Source: Linum tenue
Taxonomy: Eukaryota; Streptophyta; Magnoliopsida; Malpighiales; Linaceae
Length of the DNA: 64,000 bases
Reading direction: 5' to 3'
Assembly (NCBI GenBank): GCA_946122785.1
Contig: CAMGYJ010000010.1
Location: forward strand, 17,273,467 to 17,337,466
Part shown: positions 21,076 to 30,751 of the stretch, piece after piece
Numbering within the stretch: position 1 is the first letter of the stretch
Layout: each line of letters begins with the position of its first letter
Position numbers and translations under genes: made by a program
The notes under the pieces: model-generated
What the model was told of the DNA's origin: nothing
The model's database searches: none
Seen by the model: the letters and a program-made list of their open reading frames with translations, nothing else

Positions 21076-24060
21076 TTTTTTTTTTTAAACGTGGGGCCGG
21101 TTATATTGCATACTGTAAGGTTAAGGAGAAAAATATACAAAGACATTCGAAATAAAGCCAAGAATTACAATCCAGCCATTAGCAAGAGCATTGTTGGCCA
21201 GCCATTTGGTCACCCAATCCGCTCTCATGTCGAGATTCCTTCTAAGAAACATGATTACAATCGACCGGAAACCTCCTGAGGATGTCTTTCATGACTCCCA
21301 AGGAAGCTGCACAGTTCCATGGCCAGACTGGCTAGGAAACAGGAATTCAGTTGCGCATTGAGAAAGAACAAAGCAGTCTAATTGGACAATCACAGGACCA
21401 GGAAAGAATTTGAGCTACTTTCAGAGCTTCATGCAACACACTTTCACTTTAGCTTCGACAGGGGACGCACAAAGCAAGATTTCAGCTCTCCCGTTGCAGA
21501 CTTGACCATGGCTTTTGATGACACAATGTCATAAGCCGTTTGCTGGAAATTGTTTATAAACAATCCATCACATTAAATCTAGAACAAGGGTTACTCGGCG
21601 GTGGTGTAGGCTAGTTTTGGGGATGGTTAAGCTGGCTAGTAGGAACAGGGGGAAAAGGAAGAGCAGACATCCATGGTTAAGAGCAGTCTTTGAACTCTCT
21701 AGCAACATTGGAACATGTGAAGGGAGGCCAAGAAATGGCGTTGCAAAAGACTTTCTCATTCCTAGTCTTTCAGATATTCCAAAGAGTGAAGATGATATGG
21801 TGGATAGAATGGGTATGAATATTGTCTTTCGATTGGTGAATCCAATGGATGGTGCCGGCATTAGTAGGAGGAATGGTCAAAGAGGGGAAGAGGTTACAGG
21901 CGAAAAGACAGTGATGAAGCGTCTCCTCAACCTCGTAAAATATAGGAGATGTGGGAATGGGAGAACACCGAGGATTGAATAATCCTCTTTTCGTTGCCAA
22001 AGCATTCTTTACGCACTTCCAGACGAAAGATTTCATCTTTGGTGGAAGAGAAGCTTCCAAATCCATTTCCATCTCTCTTTATCTTGTAACGAGGGGGGTT
22101 GGAACCCTGCCGCTTAATCTGGCCTTGTCATGGAGAGCATGGTAGACGGAAGCCACTGAGAAATTACCTTTGGTGGTCAACCTCCAAGCCCAGAAATTCG
22201 GGGTCTTAGGTAAGCCGATGGGGACCTATTTAATAGAATGAATACGGTGGGGAGGAGCTTTTTGATCGAGAGCTAAATCATTCCACGATCTATCATTCAT
22301 ATTAATGAATTCTGCCCTCGCTCTTGTGGCTCCATGGTTCCATTTCATTTTCCTCACAAAATGTGAGGAATCCATTGATCATGGAAGAACCTAGTGGATT
22401 CCCCATTGCATATCACTCTAATGATGTCGATCTCCATCATCCAAATACTAGCCCAAATCCACGAAGGTCGTCGACCGTTCTTAGCTTGTAAGGACTTTTT
22501 TTTTTTGTGAAAAGCTTGTAAGAACTCTAAATGAGGGAAGTAAAACCCTTTTAGTAGGCGCTCCCACAAAGCATTCGGGTTCAAGAGGAGTCTCCAAACT
22601 TGCTTAGCTAGAAGATCTCAATTGAACTCTTTGAACGATTTAAATACAATTCCTCTTTCCTCTTTTGGAGCGCACAAGAATTTTGCGTCGCACCAGTGGA
22701 AAGATTTCTTCTGCAAGGAGCCTGACCAGAAGAATTTCCGAAGAAGGGAGTAATTTTTTTGCTATGGAACCCGACATGAGAAAAGAGAAGGCTCTTTGTT
22801 TCAGAATTGCCTGGATCATTGCTTTCAGAAGAGTCTCTTTTCCTCCCTGGGACAGTAAAAGGCTCTTCTAGGCTTCATCTTTTCTCTCCATCCTAGTGAT
22901 CAGAAAAGAGAAGGTTTTTTTATCTGCCCCATTTTGTTGGCACCCCAAGGTAGTTACCATGGCAGGTGGAGGAGTCGAAACCAAGGGTCTGAGTGAATTG
23001 AACTTTGGTCTCATTATTGACATTGCAACTAAGGAAGATGGACGACTTAAGTTGTTCACTTCTTGGCCGGTGATATTATTGTAAGCCGAGATGATATTCA
23101 TAATGTTGGTAGCTTCCTCTTCAGAAGCTTGGCCAAAGATGACGATGTCAAGCAAAAAGGCAGTGGATGAGAACATGACAGTTACAATTCAACTTAATCC
23201 CTCTAATAGAATTCGATATTGTTGCTTTATCTTTAAGAAAAGTAAGAGAATTAGATAGAAGGATGAAAATAAGGGGTGAGAGAGGGCCCCCTGGCAAATT
23301 ATTCTTATTCATTGAAAAGGATCAAAAGCTGGATTATTCTTATTCATTCATTGATCAAGACACACCATTTGGGATCAAAACCATAGAGTTGAAGGATCTT
23401 ATCCCAGTAGTTCCAATCAACTAGATCATAAGCTTTTCTCGTATCGAGTTTGAGCATCATGTCCTGTCGGTTCCCTATTATACTTCTTGAAGTGGTTCAA
23501 GACTTCATGAACAATGATGAAATTGTCTTGAATTTGCCTCCCCCTCCTCGTGAAGGGCGTCTCGAACTTGGAAACTAGATCGAGAAGCCATTTTTTAAGC
23601 TTGGTAGTCATAATTTTGGTTATGAACTTATACCAAAAGTTGCAGCAACTGGTGGCAAAAAATGCCTTATGTGCTCAAGAGCATCAACTTTGGGGAGTAA
23701 AGAGATATGAGTATCATTCCACCCCTTTGTGAGACGATTGGAATCAAAGAAGCCACGAACTTCCTCACAAAATCGTTCTCCAACTAACGGCCAGAAATTC
23801 CTGAAGAAAAAGCCAAGGAACCCATCCGGTCCCAGAGCCTTAGAATGGCCAAGTTGAATGATGGATGTTGTTGATGCATATATTTCCTCCAAGTAGGTCA
23901 TCAACCAACTGGATGTTCTTTAATTTGGACGACGATGGGAAATGTCACTAATCGATTTGGAGTTTTGATGTGGAGTTGGTTCTGTAGCCACTGAAATGAT
24001 GAGGCAAAGAGAAAATAAGGGAGACTAAAATATTCTACCCAAGTTGTAGCAGGATAGTGA
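21076..24060 (-). mobile_element. Decayed LINE (non-LTR retrotransposon), minus strand
   Basis: The 3' end on the minus strand is the poly(A) seen here as T11 at 21076-21086. Moving rightward, the minus strand reads backwards through an RNase H end (RADWVTKW, about 21230), a zf-RVT region with WKCVKNALATKRGLFNPRCS (about 21990-22050), the degenerate RT catalytic region (FLLDIVIFGQAS, about 23140; the usual FADD is lost), a Gly-Gly-Pro relic of the QGDPLSP block (about 23285), a RQIQDNFIIVHEVLNHFKK block (about 23500), and SKALGPDGFLGFFFRNFW (about 23800). Many stops and frameshifts are present. It is related to, but more decayed than, the plus-strand LINE at 3138-5697. The left-most coding part is clear; the right (5') border near 24060 is approximate. 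Confidence 0.85.
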
Positions 24061-24330
24061 CTAGTGAGCAGTGTGATAGACCTTAAAAAGTTACGCGGAA
24101 TCAAAAAAAAGTTTGTGATGTTTGGTTACGGAGCACAAATTTATGACTATTCAAAGTTTGGCGAAATCGAAAAATTGCTCGCTCGGGGTAGCAAACGATG
24201 TTTTTTTCGGGACGAAGGCGGAACCAAACCGCCTTTGGCCATTGCTGCTTGCAAGATCTCAAAAAATTATGCAGAATCAAACAAAATTTCGCTACGATCG
24301 GATAACCAAGCGTAAAGTTACGTTCGTTTG
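24060..24330 (+). repeat. Diverged repeat with an internal direct repeat, resembling the 5S spacer
   Basis: Two related segments start near 24085 (AAAAAGTTACGCGGAATCAA) and 24261 (AAAAAATTATGCAGAATCAA), about 176 bp apart. The reverse complement of the right half shares GGTTATCCGAT, a GAGATCTT-GCAGC-GCAAT pattern and a GAGCG-rich patch, in the same order, with the 5S spacer at 14880-14990. No 5S gene is present. A short open frame (24064-24315) is likely chance. Confidence 0.35.
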
Positions 24331-26240
24331 AAGTTTCACCTAGGTTAGCAAAGCAGGTTCAAGGCGAAACTCCAAAAATACTGATTAACTAAAAGACGAC
24401 ATCATAAGGCAGCAATCGATGGAAGGAGATTTGCAATCGATAAGAGAATTAGAGTGATGAAAAGGAAAATACAAGAGAGGTGCGACCAAGAAGCATCGCT
24501 ACTATAAATATTTTTTATCATATAAAATGCCACCATTCATAAAATAAAAATACATACAACATGTTCGAATGTTGAGGCCAACAATAAAAAAAATAATTAT
24601 ATTATTAATATAAAAGACATCTAAAAATATCCATTTTGATAGTTTTTTTTAATTTTATCTTTTATTCATATTTATATTATAAATTATTTTAGTCATTTTA
24701 CATGACCAATGATATTAAAACGTACTTTTAATAGTTTGTCAACCACACACTCTACTGTCTATTTTATATACTTCTCTAAAATTCTAACTACAAGCTACTT
24801 TTATAAGAGTTACAACCATCCTCCCCTATTTTCGCTTAAGTCCCACACGCTAACGATTTGATTTGAATTTAGTTGAATCTAAGAATTATGAGAAAATTAC
24901 TCAAATAAGGTTTGATAGGCGTAGAGATTGCAAATTTGAACCGCCTTGTTGGGTACCCAATCTGACCCACGATGGAGCCGGTATTATCCGCCCACAGTAG
25001 CGTGGGGCAGGTGATGAGTATCTACATCCAGTTTGTCCTACCCCGACTCATCCTAGCCACGAGAAAATTCTAATCACATCAACATAAAAGAATACCATAT
25101 AATCCAATCCAACTTTAAACCACTAACCATGCATTAGAGTCTAAAAACATCGAGGGTGGAAATTTTGAAATGATTCTTTATAGGAAGAATTATGTAGATC
25201 AAAATTGTACAGTTCGAATTTTGTACTAGGAGAATCTTAATTGCTTTTTTATAATTTTTACTTGATTTTTAATGAAAACTAAATAATTATAATATTTTAC
25301 TTTTAAATTAAATACCTAATGGGTTGACCTGTCTGACTGGTGCCTCATGATAAATTTCACTATGAATTCAAACGGTCACGGACCAAATATAGGTATCGAG
25401 ATACTCGCCTCGGACCTGCCTCATTGCCATTTCTACATCCAACGGCCGTGGTGAATTTTGGCTACTGCCAAAATGTGTCTCGTTTGGCACAATATCCGCA
25501 CTCATGTTGACGAGAATATATCTGATGCAAAACTTACATATGCATAACATTGCATGACCAACACATACCATATATGGAAGATAATTAACTGTTTCCACAA
25601 TTTAGTTTAATGAGTTATATCTCTTTTATTTTAAGTCATAATTGAAAATTTTTACAGAAAAATTAGATTAATTGTGCTTTTTAAAATGACATCCACTTTC
25701 ATATATTTATAAACAAAAAGGTGAAACATTTATTATCAGTCCATACCATATGGTAATGCGTGGTAGTAAATAAGATCATACCACGTGATATAAACGTGTA
25801 CTATGATGGTATCAATATACCGGAGGGTAGAATAGTTGTATACATGATAGTATGAATATATGAATGACCATTTACCATTTTTCATCACCATATACTACCA
25901 GTTACCAGCATATACCAAGATGATATAGAGTGGTATATGTGATCATTAAATCCCCCTGCGAAATTTGTAGATCCAATAAACCACAATGAACGTGTTTCTT
26001 GCAGGCAAGTATTTTCAAAATTTGAGTTAAAAACAAAGGTGGTATCGGTACGAGGCAGGTAAAGAGTGGTATGGGTGATTCGAAAAAATATTCTCAAAAT
26101 ATTTTTAAAAATGGATATAATTTTGTAGATTGCAACAAACTCGTTCCATCTGTGAAAAAAATTAAAATCCAAATTTAAATAAAGAAGATCAAAATAAATT
26201 TAAAAAATAGGATAATATTTTTTTAATTTCTCTCTTTAGA
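24331..26240. other. AT-rich intergenic DNA without a recognisable gene
   Basis: No supported gene. At about 24950-25070 there are GGGTACCC / CCCCGACTCATCC words that resemble decayed hAT-type termini, and at about 25740-26070 there are many ATACCA / TGGTAT words on both strands. Neither could be bounded. Confidence 0.5.
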
Positions 26241-26248
26241 CCTAGTCC

Positions 26249-27077
26249 TAGGGGTGAGCAGTGAGTGGTTTTATACGGATTTGGGTGGGTTTGGAACCAC
26301 CCACTATGTGGTGGGTGAAGGAGAAAATGACACACACCCACCCAAGCATTACATGTGGGTGGATTGAGTGATTGTGGATGATGGGTGGTTGGGTGGATTC
26401 GGTGGATCTACAACATATATTCCATATGATCACATAATTCAATAGTTTTAAACAAATTTCAAACTAAATAATGATTAATCCATTAATAAGTTGAATCGTT
26501 TATTTTACAATATTGGTTGTCCATAAATTACAAAATATTCAACTGATAAACATGTTCTAAGCGTGATAATAACAAAGGTTCAAGAAGACACTAGGCATAA
26601 GGCAAATGTTTAGATCTTATCTAGCGCCTCATTTGCCTAGGTGTTGTGAGCATAAATAGATTTTTAAACTCAAACAATTCCAAATTGATGGAAGGAATGA
26701 AATGATAAATCGGTGGTAGTTTGAGATGGTATCATTTTGAGGAAGACAATTGTCTTTTCCTGCCATTTGTCTACTAGTTATGCTTACGTGTACCTCCAAT
26801 TGCCTAAGCACACCTCACAACGCAAATCCTTTAACGAAATTGAGAGAAATTTTTGTGATTTTAATAGTTTCATTTTTGGTAAAACTATATGTTAGAGTTG
26901 CGATGGTTTAAAGTTAAAAAGTAGTATGGGTCGTGGGTCAACCACAATCCACCTGAATCTACCCAATTTTTTGTGGGTCATCAATTTTACAATTCACACC
27001 CAATCATAGGAACCACCTACTTTATAATGGGTGGGTCGATTGCAGGTGGATATGTGGGTTGAACCAGCTCACCCCTA
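26249..27077. mobile_element. Second non-autonomous hAT-type element (829 bp)
   Basis: Termini are TAGGGGTGAGCAG on the left and CCAGCTCACCCCTA on the right (11 terminal bases complementary). An exact 8-bp target duplication, CCTAGTCC, flanks it at 26241-26248 and 27078-27085. Subterminal regions are rich in GTGGGTGG / CCACCCA. No transposase frame. Its termini differ from the element at 5747-6450 at only a few of the first 12 bases (GTGAGC versus GTGGGC), so the two may respond to the same or related transposases. It ends 239 bp upstream of the PPR start codon. Confidence 0.88.
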
Positions 27078-27316
27078 CCTAGTCCCACCTATAATCAAGG
27101 GTTCTGGTCATCCAAAGCCAGAGTTATCCACCCCTATGTATTGTTAACAGAAGCGTCTATTACCAATTCAGCATCTTGATTGGGCCCAGCCCAATCGCAT
27201 TTTAAGGTTAAACAAACAAAGCCAACAAAAAGACCTCCCTCAGACTACTACCTCCCGCCGGCCACGACATCTAGTCCCCAATCTCGGCTTCATCAATCGT
27301 TCGCTTCCCAGCTATC

Positions 27317-29164
27317 GTGGGGGAAAGGTTGATAGGAGAATCTCTTTGCGGGCGATTGAAGGAAAAAGGGTTCATGAATGTGAAATACAGTCTTCTAGGG
27401 AGAAGGTTCTCCCTCGGATTCATTCTCCAGAGTAGCAATCGGGGCCTTTGGCGGCTGTTCAGTTCAACGAATGAGAGTCTCTCCACCGTTACTGAGCTCA
27501 TATCAAAGCAACATTGGTCAAGTTTGAAACTTCATCTCCGAGACTCGGATCCCAATGCGGTCCTTCGTGATTTACTCGATTCTGGAGCTAAACCTGAGCT
27601 AATTCTCAGCTACTTCACTTGGTCGAGGAAAGAGCTAAAGCTGGCACACTCCTTGGAAGTCACTTTCAGGCTCTTGCATTCACTTGCTTATGCACAGAAC
27701 TATCCGAAGATCAGGTCTTTTCTGCACAACTTTGTTAAGAAGGAGAAATGTTCTGTTTCTTCTATTCTTCATTCGGTTTCAATTTGCAGCGGTTCGTTTC
27801 AGGTCAATTCTGTGATAGTCGATATGTTGGTATTGGCATATGTGCAAAACTTGAAAAGCCGATTGGGATTTGAAGCTTTTAAGAGAGCTGGTGATTATGG
27901 GTTTACATTATCGGTGGTATCTTGTAACCCCTTGTTGAATGCTCTGGTCAAGGATGGTGAAGTTAACCGTGTAGAGTTTGTGTACCAGGAAATGGTTACG
28001 AGAAGGATTAAGCTGAACCTGATTAGCTATAATACTGTGATTAACGGTTTCTGTAAAGTAGGGAAGTTAAACAAGGCTCGTGATGTCATTGAGGACATGA
28101 AAGCTGTGGGTGTTTCCCCAAACGTGGTTACTTACAATACTCTCATTGATGGATATTGTAAGATGGGAAGAATTGGGAAAATGTATAAAGCAGATGCCAT
28201 CTTGAAAGAGATGATAGCAAATGGGATTCCCTCAAACGAGGTTACGTACAATATTCTAATTAATGGGTTTTGTAAGGATGATAATGTGTCAGCTGGCGTG
28301 CAGGTGTTTGCTGAAATGGTAAGGCAAGGTTTGAAACCAAATGCGATCACCTACGGTGCCTTGATCAATGGTTTATGTGGTGGTGGGAAAGTGGGCGAGG
28401 CTCTTGGTTTATGGGAGCAAATGGTTGGTTCAGGTGTAAAGCCAACTATTGTTACTCATAATGTACTAATAAAGGGTCTTTGCAAGAACAAGATGCTGAA
28501 AGAAGCCAATGAATTGTTTGATCACATAGAAAAACAAGGAATAGCTCCTAACGTGACTACTTATAACACGATGATCGATGCTTATTGCAAGGATGGGGAG
28601 ATCGAGCAGGCATTTTCCTTTCGCGACTCCATGGTGAAGAAGATGGTATCCCCTACTGTTTCAACTTTCAATTGCTTGATTTCTGGTTTGTGTAGAGAAG
28701 GGAAAACAGTGGAAGTGAAAAGTGTTTTGGCAGAAATGAATCATAGAAACTTGAGGCCTGATGTTGTTACATATAACATACAAATAGATTCATTCTGCAA
28801 GAAAGGAGAGTCAAGAAAGGCAGGACATCTCTTGGATGAGATGGTCAGGAAAGGAGTGAGTCCAAGCCATGTGACATTTAACACATTGATGGATGGCTAC
28901 TGTCGTGAGGGAAATCTACGAGCAGCACTGAAGGTGAGAGAACGTATGGAGGAGGAAGGGAAGAAGGCAAATATTGCCACCTACAATGTCCTTATAAAGG
29001 GTTTTTCCAGGAAGGGTAAGCTGGAATATGCCAATGAACTTCTTAATGAGATGTTGGAGAAGGGGTTGGTGCCAAATTACGTAACCTATGAGATTGTTAA
29101 GGAAGAAATGGTGGAAAAAGGCTTTGTTCCCAGCATTGAAGGACATCTATTTAACGTCCCATGA
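27317..29164 (+). CDS. P-class pentatricopeptide repeat protein, about 615 aa, no intron
   Basis: PPR proteins bind organellar RNA sequence-specifically and act in RNA processing, stability or translation. The N terminus is basic and Ser-rich with few acids (from Met20: MNVKYSLLGRRFSLGFIL, then LWRLFSST), as expected of a mitochondrial presequence; Met20 (27374) is an alternative start. From about residue 198 to 600 there are 11 consecutive 35-residue P-type repeats (pattern VVTYNTLIDGYCK...GVSPN), one of them 38 residues long (IGKMYKAD insertion), then a truncated twelfth. No E, DYW or other editing domain follows, so RNA editing is not expected. The upstream half contains the ELILSYFTWSRKELKLAHSLE block seen in a small group of plant P-class PPR proteins. 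The specific target is not known from sequence. A hAT element lies just upstream, in the likely promoter. Confidence 0.92.
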   Translation: MGERLIGESLCGRLKEKGFMNVKYSLLGRRFSLGFILQSSNRGLWRLFSSTNESLSTVTELISKQHWSSLKLHLRDSDPNAVLRDLLDSGAKPELILSYFTWSRKELKLAHSLEVTFRLLHSLAYAQNYPKIRSFLHNFVKKEKCSVSSILHSVSICSGSFQVNSVIVDMLVLAYVQNLKSRLGFEAFKRAGDYGFTLSVVSCNPLLNALVKDGEVNRVEFVYQEMVTRRIKLNLISYNTVINGFCKVGKLNKARDVIEDMKAVGVSPNVVTYNTLIDGYCKMGRIGKMYKADAILKEMIANGIPSNEVTYNILINGFCKDDNVSAGVQVFAEMVRQGLKPNAITYGALINGLCGGGKVGEALGLWEQMVGSGVKPTIVTHNVLIKGLCKNKMLKEANELFDHIEKQGIAPNVTTYNTMIDAYCKDGEIEQAFSFRDSMVKKMVSPTVSTFNCLISGLCREGKTVEVKSVLAEMNHRNLRPDVVTYNIQIDSFCKKGESRKAGHLLDEMVRKGVSPSHVTFNTLMDGYCREGNLRAALKVRERMEEEGKKANIATYNVLIKGFSRKGKLEYANELLNEMLEKGLVPNYVTYEIVKEEMVEKGFVPSIEGHLFNVP

Positions 29165-30138
29165 AACTCTTTTAAATTTTCTCAAAGAGAATGAAGTCTG
29201 TTTACCAGAGTCATAATGTAGAGCTCTGAGCTCTTCAACACACCCAGTCGGAGAGCTCTGCTTCAGGTTAGCACTATGGCATGTCATTCAAGGGATTGAC
29301 TTCTTCTGAGTTCGGCTGAAGATGGGTGTGGTATGCAGTCTTGGTACTTGACAAGCACAAGTGTGAAAATTCTACCGGCTGATTCTGAGCATTCGGCAGC
29401 GTCTCGGGTATGATTCATAATTGTTTCTATTCAGATCAAATTTCATTTGGCATCTGATTCTCCCCCTGTGCGTTGTCAAAGGCTTTAGTTGTGAATCTTA
29501 GTTTTTGCATTTGCATGTATGTGGATAATTGTGTCCTTTCGGAAACGGTTTGCTTATCAGCTGTGGACACCGACGAGAATTATTGATTCTTCAGAAACCT
29601 CTCGTAATTTGTTTAGTTACTCTTTTCATGGTAGTATATGTTCCTCAACTGGCGGGCTTAATAGGTACTGAGGAATTTGTGCATACATGAAATTACTGCT
29701 CTTTGTTATCGGCTTTTCCAATGCTGAGTTCGGAATGAAATGACTGCTCGACGGTCTCATTTTGGATTTGATAATCACTTGCTTCTCCATTGGCAGGGAT
29801 CCGCGCTTTGAGAAACTGAAGGACGTTATATTTGCTGATTCCTTGAAGCACCCCAACTGCAATATGGGGAAGAATCTCAGTCTGCTACTCTCCTACGGAA
29901 TCTACCCGATGAGGGACGTAGGTACACGCCAGGTCTTGACCAGATCAGAAACCGAATCGCCAATCAATGGCAAGTGCGAATTAAGCATGTTTATGACTAA
30001 CAAAATGATGTTGCTGACTAGTTGGTCAACTTGAACCATTCTATCACGTTTGGATCATGGATTATGAATTATTTCGATCCAACTCTGTGTAATTGGATTA
30101 GTTGTATATAAGGGGGCTAAAAAGCTTTGAATAAACGA
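29165..30138 (+). other. Region downstream of the PPR gene, probably partly 3' UTR
   Basis: No supported gene. The base composition is less AT-rich than other gaps, and a short open frame at 29762-30034 (DPRFEKLKDVIFADSLKHP) has no recognisable domain. It could be 3' UTR, a relic of a longer gene, or chance. It ends at the poly(T) start of the next LINE. Confidence 0.35.
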
Positions 30139-30498
30139 GTTTTTTTTTTAATATCATAGTCAGGCAGTAGATAGACAGGGAATTATAAGTTATTGAGAAT
30201 CCAAACGCGATAGTCAACCAAATGTTGAATTATCGGTGAAAGGGTAGTTTTTGCCATTAAATGGGCAACCCTGTTATAACGAGGAGCGAAAACAAAACGA
30301 ACATACTCGAATGAGCTTCGCAGTAATTTGATTTTTTGTAGGACCGCCCCGCCCAAGTCATGATCTATTGCGCCATCCAAAACTCGACGGATCACCAGTT
30401 GAGCGTCACCACAAAAGCAAACGTTACAGAATCCATGCTGCAAACACCAAGACATAGCATCACGAAGAGCAAGGAGCTCCATTAAAAAAAAAGGTTGC
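30139..30498 (-). pseudogene. LINE 3' end: C-terminal half of the RNase H domain and poly(A)
   Basis: The minus strand ends in poly(A) (T run at about 30141-30149). The frame running from about 30498 down to 30183 encodes the C-terminal part of an RVT_3/RNase H domain (ELLALRDAMSWCLQHGF, FCGDAQLVIRRVLDG, NRVAHLMAK). The N-terminal half of the same domain lies at 38778-38950, displaced by about 8.3 kb of LTR elements; the reading frame is in register across the insertion. Confidence 0.88.
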
Positions 30499-30502
30499 TG
30501 AC

Positions 30503-30726
30503 TGTAGGAAACCCGACTCCGGGTTAGAGAGAGAGAGGGCCGGTCGGCCAAGAGGGGGAGGGAAGGAGTGGCAAACTTGTTATTTTGGGTTATTTCGGTT
30601 TACACTACTTAAAGACGCATTTCATTAGTTTTGGGAATTAAGCAATAATACACAGAAACTATCAAATCCCTAATTTCTTCTCTTCTCAATCCCTAATATC
30701 CCAATTGGGATTTCTTGTGTTCTACA
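30503..30726 (+). repeat. 5' LTR of the pol-only Gypsy element
   Basis: This copy is 224 bp, TGTAGG...TTCTACA, with the primer binding site three bases after it. It matches the 3' LTR at 222 of 224 positions by eye. Confidence 0.92.
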
Positions 30727-30751
30727 TTTGGTATCAGAGCCCCGATCTTCG

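Noticed and set aside
24064..24315. An 83-codon plus-strand frame
   Set aside because: It lies within a diverged non-coding repeat and ends where the repeat ends; no homology recognised.
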